This document shows positions 1 to 9,179 of a DNA stretch of 64,000 bases, in pieces. A program made the position numbers and the translations under genes. Position 1 is the stretch's first letter. Each line of letters begins with the position of its first letter. This stretch comes from Oreohelix idahoensis. Its lineage: Eukaryota > Mollusca > Gastropoda > Stylommatophora > Oreohelicidae. Location: contig JAMPIV010019845.1 in assembly GCA_024509875.1 (NCBI GenBank), forward strand, positions 682,001-746,000. The letters run 5' to 3'. The notes beneath the pieces are model-generated. The model did no database searches and was not told the origin of the DNA. It saw only the letters and a program-made list of their open reading frames with translations.

Positions 1-83
1 TTTTCCAGCATATTCTAGGTATCAATTAACATCTCAGAACAGGTTCATGAATAATTAGTAGATAACCCACAAGTTGGAAATGC

Positions 84-1240
84 ATGGAGGAACTAGTACA
101 CTTGGATGCCCTAAATGCATCAATTAATAATAGTAGTATAAACAAGCCAGTGGTACCACCCTGGCAGCTCAAGAAACCATATACAGAATACCACCTGGCA
201 GGCATAATTAATAAAACAACTAATATGGAAACTATCAAAAACAAAGCCAGGAAATATATTCAACAAATATCAAAGGACAGTATTACAGTGTACACAGATG
301 GATCTAAAGGAGAAGATAACAAATTAGGGATAGGAATTTATGTTCCCATGTGGCAAATGGTGAAAGGATATAGTATAACAGATCATACATCTATTTTCAC
401 AGCAGAGATGGTTGTAATTCTGAAAGCTTTAGAAATCTTCTCTAACAACCCTCTTTATAAATTGACAGTATTTAACAGACTCACTTTCATCTATTCAAGC
501 TATAAGAAACATACGAGAATGTAGTGGACCAGATATAACAGAAGAGATATTACTGGCAAATACTTACCTATGCTCCAGAGGATGTTCTGTTCTAATAGCT
601 TGGATACCTTCACATGTTGGTATAGAAGGAAATGAAAAGGCGGATAAAGAAATTAAGAAAAGTAGAATGAATAGAAACGAAATAAATGTGGGGATGAGTA
701 AAAACAGAGATCAAAAACTTAATGAAAAGAATAATAACTGAGGAATGGACAGTAGAGTGGGATGCAAGCCTGAAGGGCAGACATGCATATAAATTGTTCA
801 AGGCTCAAAGAAGAACGTGTCAGGTATCTAGAGAACTGAAAATTCCTAGCAATAAGAAACTTCATAGACCACAATTAGGAACGGGCTATTTTAGAATAGA
901 AGAACCTTACTGTCCAGAATGTCTAGAAAAAAATAATATAGAGCATTTCTTACTAATTTAAGGAAGTATGAACAACAGAGAAAACTAATATAAGATTATT
1001 AACAGGCATGCAATTCATCCATAACTGTTGAACAGGTGTTGAGAATAGATAGACCTAGAGAACTGCACAATATAGTAAAACAGTATATAACAAGAACTAA
1101 AATTAATATACAATATAAGGATCAATGATGGTGTGAGGGTAAGAGGTAGTCTGATGGGGTGCTCATATGGACGATAGCAGATAATTGGTGGATTTGGTGT
1201 CATCCCGGACACCCCTGGGCCTTGTTAACAGGGCAGTTAT
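84..1240 (+). pseudogene. 3' remnant of a non-LTR retrotransposon (RNase H domain and tail)
   Basis: Remnant of the C-terminal part of a LINE polyprotein. The open stretch at 84-524 carries the RNase H motif VYTDGSKG and an acidic TAEM helix. After a frame break, a motif of the WIPSHVGIEGNEKAD type (about 598-645) matches the last catalytic segment of LINE RNase H domains. A further piece at 722-961 ends in a cysteine-bearing tail (YCPEC followed by EHFLL), as seen after RNase H in I- and Jockey-like elements. The reading frame is broken at least twice and the reverse transcriptase lies off the left edge or is lost, so it cannot code for a working protein. The 3' untranslated part seems to run to about 1240, before a T-rich stretch. 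The exact clade is not certain. Confidence 0.7.
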
Positions 1241-2224
1241 GAGAGAGACTTTTTTTTTCTTGTATTTGTTTTTTATTTTAATTGTTTTTTTTTGGAACGG
1301 GGAGGGCACATACACACACATAAATTCACAGTTTTACAGCTTTGATTTACTATATTTGGACTGAGTGTGTGTGTGTGGTGGGGGGGGGGGGGGGGGGAAA
1401 GAGAAGATACTATATTTAGATATTGAAAATCAGATTTTATTATCTTGGCTTTACTATACTATATATCCTAATTATAACCCTGTCAGATGATGATGTGTGT
1501 ATGGCAGTTAGTAAAGTATGGAGAGGTCTCTTGCGTGAACAGTATATTGTGTAGGCCTGTGTGTATGTTAAATGTGAAGGAACACTAGTCAGTCTGGTTT
1601 TACGTGAGGGACATAAATAGATGGTGAGTTTGTCTCGTGCGGGGTTTGTCAGAAAAACACAGGAGAATAGTTTTAGTGTTGAGGGAGTTTTTGTATTAAT
1701 TAAGAAGGTGAATGGAAGGTTGTTGCATGCTGAGCGGGCTAGCTGGATTGTATTGTATTACTCTGAAGTGAAGAAAGGAACAAGGATTACGAAGTACACC
1801 ATTTTGGTGGCAGGATGTTTATCTGTATTTTTGGATGGTATCGATGTTAATGGCAGTATTCATTATATTCTGTTGTGGGACTAAATTCCTGAGTTGGTCA
1901 TTCATTCAGGAATGAATGTGTGATTTATAAGGATCATTTCAAACCGTTAGACATTCATCACACAGGCTGTGTGTCTACCTGTACATACTACATACACCCA
2001 TATCAACACACACTAATACTACATGGTGTCACAGAAGAAGGGACCGCTTGTGTCAATCCATAAAGGGTTTAATGGCATACTTTGTCTTTAAAAAAAAAAT
2101 TCGAAGCTTCCTGAATGTGGTGTGTGTAGCTGTGAATAGTTTCAAGAACATTCTTAACTTTTAGCCTATCAGTAGTTTCCATCGCCTCAGAATCTTCCCC
2201 AACTTTTATTAATTTTGTTTCTTA
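1241..2224. other. No recognised gene; low-complexity runs
   Basis: T-rich stretch near 1250-1290, a GT run that leads into about 19 consecutive G at 1380-1398, and otherwise AT-rich sequence. An 87-codon open frame at 1621-1884 has no motif that I recognise and no neighbouring gene structure. I treat it as chance. Confidence 0.5.
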
Positions 2225-2395
2225 GTTTGGTTTGAAGGATCATCTTCATTGCACACGAACTACTCCATCAGTGCTCCAATCTCCTCCATTAGATCACATG
2301 GGGATCTCAGCACAGTGCACAGACTCTGTAGCACCAGCAAGGATCCCAATGTGTGTATACAGGAATCACAAATTCTATAAATATTATTGTGGCAG
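2225..2395. repeat. Dispersed repeat, copy 1 (copy 2 at about 21685-21860)
   Basis: This segment aligns along its whole length with 21685-21860. Shared blocks include TCTTCATTGCACACG, AGTGCTCC, TTAGATCACA, GGATCTCAGCACAGTGCAC and AATCCCAATGTGT, separated by substitutions and small indels. No coding potential and no terminal repeats are visible, so the class is unknown. Confidence 0.75.
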
Positions 2396-2695
2396 GTAGG
2401 TTTTCCTAATTTTGTAAATTTCTCCAAGGCAGCGGCCATATGGCCTTCTCTTTACGATTTCCAACTGCCAAGGGATTTTTAACGTGTGCAACTTGTGCAC
2501 AGAACCTCTTACCTTTTTGCCCTTATCTGAGAAGGCTAGGCATCTGATCTCACTACCTAGGAGATCAGGAGGGAGTATGACAGCATTAGAAACCACTGGT
2601 TCTGAAAACATTTCCAACAAATATATTCCCCGTAGGGGAACTGAACCCGGTATCTTTAGAATTATAAGCCATACTTCTCAGCCGCTCTGACCCCC
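2396..2695 (-). mobile_element. tRNA-headed SINE
   Basis: Read on the minus strand, 2695 to about 2630 looks like a tRNA-derived head. It has an A-box-like AGAGCGGCTGAGAAG, then a B-box-like GGGTTCAGTTCC about 40 bases later, with CCCCTACGGGG just after it. The body continues to about 2396 and holds a segment with CACGTTAAAAATCCCTTGG. This arrangement fits a pol III-transcribed SINE. No target-site duplication was found and the SINE family was not assigned. The open frames here (2384-2620 minus, 2484-2690 plus) are shadows. Confidence 0.55.
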
Positions 2696-2928
2696 TTTTG
2701 TCTCTTAAATCTCCGGTTACATCGACTGTTATTGTTCAGTTGCACAGGTCTGTGTCTGTTACTACATCTAGCCATTTAAAATGGAGGATATGACCAAGAG
2801 TTAGGCAAATGTCTCTCCACAACTTCTCATCCCTGGCACCCGTTAGCAATTCTGTTGTTTTATTTTTATGCCACAATGTCAGGCAGTCCACTATCTTGTC
2901 CTTTCATCATCCTGTATCACTTTCTCCT

Positions 2929-5475
2929 TCAAACTTTCTGGTTGTCTCTATATACTCCAACTTTCTGGTTGTCTCTATATACTCCAACTTTCTGGTTATC
3001 TCTATATACTCCAACTTTCTGGTTGTCTCTATATACTCCAACTTTCTGGTTGTCTCTATATACTCCAACTTTCTGGTTATCTCTATATACTCCAACTTTC
3101 TGGTTGTCTCTATATACTCCAACTTTCTGGTTGTCTCTATATACTCCAACTTTCTGGTTGTCTCTATATACTCCAACTTTCTGGTTATCTCTATATACTC
3201 CAACTTTCTTGTTATCTCTATATACTCCAACTTTCTGGTTGTCTCTATATACTCCAACTTTCTGGTTGTCTCTATATACTCCAACTTTCTGGTTATCTCT
3301 ATATACTCCAACTTTCTGGTTATCTCTATATACTCCAACTTTCTGGTTGTCTCTATATACTCCAACTTTCTGGTTATCTCTATATACTCCAACTTTCTGG
3401 TTATCTCTATATACTCCAACTTTCTGGTTATCTCTATATACTCCAACTTTCTGGTTGTCTCTATATACATACTCCAACTTTCTGGTTATCTCTATATACT
3501 CCAACTTTCTGGTTATCTCTATATACTCCAACTTTCTGGTTGTCTCTATATACTCCAACTTTCTGGTTATCTCTATATACTCCAACTTTCTGGTTATCTC
3601 TATATACTCCAACTTTCTGGTTGTCTCTATATACTCCAACTTTCTGGTTATCTCTATATACTCCAACTTTCTGGTTGTCTCTATATACCCCAACTTTCTG
3701 GTTATCTCTATATACATACTCCAACTTTCTGGTTATCTCTATATACTCCAACTTTCTGGTTGTCTCTATATACTCCAACTTTCTGGTTATCTCTATATAC
3801 TCCAACTTTCTGGTTATCTCTATATACTCCAACTTTCTGGTTATCTCTATATACTCCAACTTTCTGGTTGTCTCTATATACATACTCCAAATTTCTGGTT
3901 ATCTCTATATACTCCAACTTTCTGGTTATCTCTATATACTCCAACTTTCTGGTTATCTCTATATACTCCAACTTTCTGGTTATCTCTATATACTCCAACT
4001 TTCTGGTTATCTCTATATACTCCAACTTTCTGGTTGTCTCTATATACTCCAACTTTCTGGTTATCTCTATATACTCCAACTTTCTGGTTATCTCTATATA
4101 CTCCAACTTTCTGGTTATCTCTATATACTCCAACTTTCTGGTTATCTCTATATACTCCAACTTTCTGGTTATCTCTATATACTCCAACTTTCTGGTTATC
4201 TCTATATACTCCAACTTTCTGGTTATCTCTATATACTCCAACTTTCTGGTTATCTCTATATACATACTCCAACTTTCTGGTTATCTCTATATACTCCAAC
4301 TTTCTGGTTGTCTCTATATACTCCAACTTTCTGGTTATCTCTATATACTCCAACTTTCTGGTTGTCTCTATATACTCCAACTTTCTGGTTATCTCTATAT
4401 ACTCCAACTTTCTGGTTATATCTATATACTTACTCCAATTTTCTGGTTGTCTCTATATACTCCAACTTTCTGGTTATCTCTATATACTCCAACTTTCTGG
4501 TTATCTCTATATACTCCAACTTTCTGGTTATCTCTATATACTCCAACTTTCTGGTTATCTCTATATACTCCAACTTTCTGGTTATCTTTATATACTCCAA
4601 CTTTCTGGTTATCTCTATATACTCCAATTTTCTGGTTGTCTCTATATACTCCAACTTTCTGGTTATCTCTATATACTCCAACTTTCTGGTTGTCTCTATA
4701 TACTCCAACTTTCTGGTTATCTCTATATACTCCAACTTTCTGGTTATATCTATATACATACTCCAATTTTCTGGTTGTCTCTATATACTCCAACTTTCTG
4801 GTTATCTCTATATACTCCAACTTTCTGGTTGTCTCTATATACTCCAACTTTCTGGATGTCTCTATATACTCCAACTTTCTGGTTGTCTCTATATACTCCA
4901 ACTTTCTGGTTATCTCTATATACTCCAATTTTCTGGTTATCTCTATATACTCCAACTTTCTGGTTATCTCTATATACTCCAACTTTCTGGTTATCTCTAT
5001 ATACTCCAACTTTCTTGTTATCTCTATATACTCCAACTTTCTGGTTATCTCTATATACTCCAACTTTCTGGTTATCTCTATATACTCCAACTTTCTGGTT
5101 ATCTCTATATACTCCAACTTTCTGGTTATCTCTATAAACTCCAACTTTCTTGTTATCTCTATATACTCCAACTTTCTGGTTATCTCTATATACTCCAACT
5201 TTCTGGTTATCTCTATATACTCCAACTTTCTGGTTATCTCTATATACTCCAACTTTCTGGTTATCTCTATATACTCCAACTTTCTGGTTGTCTCTATATA
5301 CTCCAACTTTCTGGTTGTCTCTATATACCCCAACTTTCTGGTTATCTCTATATACATACTCCAACTTTCTGGTTACCTCTATATACTCCAACTTTCTGGT
5401 TGTCTCTATATACTCCAACTTTCTGGTTATCTCTATATACTCCAACTTTCTGGTTATCTCTATATACTCCAACTT
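2929..5475. repeat. 27-bp minisatellite, about 94 units
   Basis: Tandem repeat with a unit of 27 bp (core CCAACTTTCTGGTTATCTCT), covering about 2.55 kb with very few substitutions. The commonest variant is GTTGTCTC versus GTTATCTC. Seven units carry a 4-base insertion (CATA, once CTTA), at 3468, 3715, 3881, 4263, 4429, 4757 and 5355. The spacing between them is exactly 9, 6, 14, 6, 12 and 22 units plus 4 bases. Because 27 is divisible by 3 and the unit lacks stops in three plus and two minus frames, very long open frames appear (up to 897 codons). I regard these as artefacts, not genes. Confidence 0.98.
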
Positions 5476-5478
5476 ATT

Positions 5479-5680
5479 AAATTTGTGGTACGTATAAAAT
5501 GACTGGATGTGGAGGTAAACTTGTGGCATGTATAACATGACTGGATGTGGAGGTAAATTTGTGGCATGTATAAAATGACTGGATGTGGAGGTAAATTTGT
5601 GGCATGTATAAAAGGACTGGATGTGGAGGTAAATTTGTGGCATGTATAAAAGGACTGGATGTGGAGGTAAATTTGTGCCA
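5479..5680. repeat. 38-bp minisatellite, about 5 units
   Basis: Tandem repeat of a 38-bp unit containing TGACTGGATGTGGAGGTAAA and TTTGTGGCATGTATAAAA. It starts four bases after the 27-bp array ends. The same unit recurs as about 2.5 diverged copies at 18265-18362, so this is a dispersed minisatellite family and not a purely local expansion. Confidence 0.95.
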
Positions 5681-5989
5681 TTGTCACGGGCTGCCTCCCC
5701 TTTCTTCTGCAGTAGTGGTCCAACAGTGGCCAAACCTAGAGTAACTAATGTGGGTCTTCAAAACTGTCTACCTTCGCACAAGATTACTCTTGGCAGAGAT
5801 GCAGATAGAAGGATGATGATGCTTCTAGGAGGGAAGGTCAAAAAGTAATGCCTCCTATTGTTTATGTATGTAAATACTGCATCGGTGTGCAATTTGTAAA
5901 TTTAGCAGGATTCCACAAACACTCTTCTGCACTGTTTAGCATTACCAACCTTTTTCAGTAACAGGTGGCACCACTGTAACAGTTTAAAA

Positions 5990-7382
5990 ATGGCTGCCAA
6001 AGACGTTCGGTTAAAACAACGTTATGTCATAGAATTCCTCAATGCTGAAGGCGAGACCCCAATTCGCATCCACAAACGTTTGAAGAATGTTTATGGAGAT
6101 TCAACAGGGGATGTTAGCACATTCCGACGTTGGGTACATCGTTGGGACGAAGCTGAAGTAGGTCAATCCTCAATAACTGACGCAAAGCGGACTGGCCGTC
6201 CGTCTACCGCAGTGACTCTACACAACATTCATCGAGTTGATGGCATCATTCGTGGTGATCGTCGGGTAACACTGGATAAACTTTCTTCCATGTTGTCCAT
6301 TAGTAAAGGCAGTGTCCAGAACATCATTAAAGACCTGGGTTATTCAAAAGTTTGTGCACGGTGGGTACCCAGAATGTTGACAGACAGACATAAAGAAACA
6401 AGGAAAACCATAGCCATCAACCTCCTGCACCGTTACGAAACTGAAGGAGAAGAGTTTTTATCGAATATTGTGACAGGTGATAAGACTTGGGTTCATTTTT
6501 TTGAACCGGAATCCAAGAGGCAGTCAATGGAATGGCATCACACAACATCGCCGACAAGAAAGAAGTTCAAAAGTTCACCATCTGTAGGAAAAGTTATGGC
6601 CTCCGTGTTTTGGGATGAGAAGGGTGTGATTCTTCTCGACTTCTTGGAACAGGGAAACACGGTGAATGCAGACCGTTACATTGAAACAGAAATCTTAAAC
6701 ATCATGTGTTCGATAAAATCTCTTCTCCTTCAGAAGAAGCTTAGAGGTCATCTTTGGCCACTTTACCCATTACAAGATCAGAGAACTGCACTACTGTTGC
6801 ACGATAATGCCACGCCACACACCGCTTAACGCACCATTGATGCGATTGCATAATTTAGCTGGACATTATTACCACATCCCCCTTACAGTCCCGATCTTGC
6901 ACCTTCTGACTTCCATCTGTTTGGACCACTGAAAGATCTTCGCGGACATCACTTTGAGGACCCAAAGATGCAGCAATAGAGAATGCAGTCAGCGACCCAT
7001 AGCTTGACTGCTTGCGTCAGGGTCAGCGAACCAGAGCTGACCAAGACCCTACCCCACCTCCACGTGGTGGTCCTGGAAACAGGCTGCATCACTGCAGTCT
7101 GGCTGAGAGAGTAGGGATCGAAGAGGGAAGGCAAACCCGGTCCCAAAAACTGCCGTGCTGAAGTCAGATGTGTCGGCCGAAAGGCGCAGATATCGCAGCT
7201 CCGGCGTAAACAGACACAACGCAACCAACGTCCTTTTCAGGACGAACGAAGAAGAAGAAGACTTTGAGGACACCGAGACCCTTAAAAGCGCCGTGCGCCA
7301 GTGGTTTTGGAAAAAGGACAAATTTTTACCGTGCGGGGATACATGCCCTTGTCAGAAGATGGACAAAAACTGTAACAAATAA
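5990..7382 (+). pseudogene. mariner transposase (interrupted)
   Basis: Begins with ATG at 5990 and reads 279 codons of mariner transposase: an N-terminal helix-turn-helix DNA-binding half, then the catalytic half. The first Asp lies in TGDKTWVHFFEP and the second in LLHDNATPHTA. A TAA at 6827-6829 ends the frame, and a second TAA follows 8 codons later in the same frame. Downstream in that frame YSPDLAPSDFHLF supplies the third Asp, 34 residues from the second, so the signature is D,D34D. A SINE-like element then interrupts at 6962-7260, after which the tail resumes (LKSAVRQWF) and ends at 7382. Two stops and one insertion make it a clear pseudogene. Known family role: cut-and-paste transposition at TA. 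Confidence 0.93.
6951..7271 (+). mobile_element. SINE-like element, copy 1, with 11-bp target duplication
   Basis: The insert 6962-7260 (299 bp) is flanked by ACTTTGAGGAC at 6951-6961 and 7261-7271. It ends in a (GAA)n tail next to the right duplication, as expected for target-primed reverse transcription. A copy of nearly the same length (297 bp) lies inverted at 17869-18165. It has no open frame of note. I could not assign a tRNA-like, 5S-like or 7SL-like head, so the promoter type is open. It disrupts the mariner transposase. Confidence 0.85.
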
Positions 7383-7740
7383 CGGAGACTACATTGAGAA
7401 ATAAATTTTTGAAGGTCAGACTTGGGGCTACATTTCAATGTGAATTTTATCTGTTTTCTTGCCTATTGAATGAAATTAAAAAAATACGAGGCATTACTTT
7501 TTGACCGTCCCTCGTACCTCGAGGCAGTATCCACAGGATATTTAAGAAATCGAGAACAATGCTGAATGGGTCTAGGGACGTTAACTCTTTATATTTCCTG
7601 CCGCCTTTTGTGGAGAGATGTAATATCGTTCAAGCCCCCAACTGAATTACCAGTAAAATACCTCTGCTTATTATTGCTCGTATTGGCTCTTTACATGCAG
7701 ATATAACTATATATATTAGAAGACTTATTCACACGTGTGC

Positions 7741-7858
7741 ACTTCTCTTTGTAATAATTGATTGAACTATGAATTTGTAAAAAAAAAAAGAAAACAATAT
7801 ATACCGTACAAATTTAATGATCAATTACTTTATAACTTGTAAATAAATAAGAACTGGT
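7741..7858. other. Short AT-rich stretch, nothing recognised
   Basis: AT-rich sequence with an A run near 7780. No coding or repeat signal was identified. Confidence 0.4.
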
Positions 7859-8462
7859 GATTAATAAATAGGGAGGCATCAAAGAAGAGGTGGCCACTCG
7901 AAAAGCAGTAGCTGGGAGACTTTTTCAGGCCATAAATCGAGGATTCCTCAGCAAGAGAGAGGTTGGTAAGAAAACGAAGATGGCTGTATACCGCTCCACC
8001 TATGTCCCAGTCTTGACATACGGATGCGAGTCATGGGCAATGACTACAACCCATAAAAGCCAGATCCAAACCTCAGAAATGAGGTATCTGAGGAAGGTGG
8101 TTGAAGTAACAAGAAGAGACATGGTACGCAACCAGACGATACGTCAAGGCCTTAAATCCTACCCCCTGCAGACCCAAGTAGAACAGTCCCAATTAAGATG
8201 GTTTGGCCATGTCTGCAGAATGGGAGAAGATCGGATACCACGACAAGCATGGGAAACAAAGAGCCAAGGATCCAGACCCCGAGGACGACCCAGAGTCCGC
8301 TGGGAGGACAACATTAGACAATCTTTGAAGGATCGAGGACTAGAATGGAACCAGGCCAGGAGGAAGACAGCCGATAGGATAGTCTGGCGCTCTCTCTTCC
8401 AAACCTCTACACCTCACGGTAGAAGGGGAACGACTAAGTAAGTAAGTAAGATTAATAAATAG
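7859..8462 (+). mobile_element. LINE family C, 5'-truncated 3' end, with 13-bp target duplication
   Basis: A 578-bp insert (7872-8449) is flanked by GATTAATAAATAG at 7859-7871 and 8450-8462. It contains an uninterrupted 183-codon frame (7890-8441), the C-terminal part of a LINE polyprotein: VYRSTYVPVLTYGCESWAM, then LRWFGHVCRMGEDR, then a basic RPRGRPRVRWEDN segment. It ends in an AAGT-type short tail (TAAGTAAGTAAG). The same sequence is the 3' end of the larger copy at 48330-48908. Heavy 5' truncation and an intact frame suggest a fairly recent insertion. Confidence 0.93.
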
Positions 8463-8479
8463 TAAGTCTCATCATGGAA

Positions 8480-9156
8480 GATATTGGCTATCGTAAGCTT
8501 AATAACAATAACAATAAGGAACCAGAAGGTAGAACCGACAGTCACATTTACATACTTAAGATGCATAGTAACACCAGACGGCGGAACAAGCAAGGACATC
8601 AACAACAGAATGAATAAAGCGAGAACAGCCTTTGCTAGTCCCAACAACATATGGAAGTCTTCCCAGAACAGCACAAACAATTGAAACACCGAATTAAGAT
8701 TATATGAGAGCTGTGTACTTTCTGTGCTTCTCTATGGTGCGGAATGCTGGAGAGTAACAGAAGGAAATGTCGAAACTGTCCTCTTTCTTCTGCCTAAGGA
8801 AAATTCACCAATTCTTTTGGCAATATCACCACCAACCAAGAAGACTTATACGCCATCATAGCTGGCAGACGCTGGAGTTGGGTTGGCCACATTCTCAGAA
8901 GGGACCCTGATGCCATTACAAGAACAGCTATGCTATGGACCCCAATGAAAGCGAAAGAGAGGCCGACCAAAAACTTGGCGGAGAACTGTAGAGATTCAGA
9001 TGCAAAGAATGAACCAGAGCTGGGGCACTGTACGAAGGATGGCCGCCGACCGAACAAAGTGGAAGCAGTTTGTTGCTGCCCTACAAGACACCACCAGACG
9101 TGATGGCCACTGACTGCTTTGACAGTCTGCAGCTAAGGATCAACGAAGAAGAAGCA
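8480..9156 (+). pseudogene. LINE family D, 3' fragment
   Basis: Degenerate 3' part of a LINE. The frame at 8484-8684 includes TFTYLRCIVTPDGG and NRMNKARTAF, the region after the reverse transcriptase. It is followed in shifted frames by SVLLYGAECWRVTE and a basic tail homologous to 56160-56560. The 3' end reads GCTAAGGATCAACGAAGAAG, a GAA-type tail. Several frameshifts. It lies between the family C fragment and the family A LINE. Confidence 0.85.
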
Positions 9157-9179
9157 TAATTTTAGAAAGGAAAGTTCTT

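Larger units (their letters stand above)
5828..7514 (+). mobile_element. mariner-family DNA transposon with nested insert
   Basis: The element is bounded by TA dinucleotides at 5826-5827 and 7515-7516, the target duplication typical of Tc1/mariner. The termini form inverted repeats of about 30 bp that share GGTCAAAAAGTAATGCCTC. Total length is 1687 bp; without the 299-bp SINE-like insert and its 11-bp duplication it is about 1377 bp, normal for mariner. It lies inside a dispersed repeat. The transposase is broken, so the copy is inactive. Confidence 0.95.
5690..7740. repeat. Dispersed repeat, copy 1, interrupted by mariner
   Basis: The two flanks of the mariner (5690-5827 and 7515-7740) align in order with one uninterrupted segment at about 23945-24290. 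Shared blocks include GCAGTAGTGGTCCAACAGTGG, ACAAGATTACTCTTGGCAGA, GTAGATAGAAG and TTCAAGCCCCCA or TTTAAGCCCCCA. The other copy therefore shows the empty site. No coding capacity is seen in the repeat itself. Confidence 0.8.

Noticed and set aside
2384..2690. Opposite-strand open frames of 78 and 68 codons
   Set aside because: They overlap the tRNA-headed SINE and show no protein motif.
2630..2695. A functional tRNA gene on the minus strand
   Set aside because: A- and B-box-like words are present but I could not form a proper acceptor stem, and the sequence continues into a SINE body.
2809..5502. Very long open frames of 897, 870 and 760 codons, plus minus-strand frames of up to 327 codons
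   Set aside because: All come from the 27-bp unit being stop-free in five frames. There is no single preferred frame, no promoter or splice context, and no known protein family.
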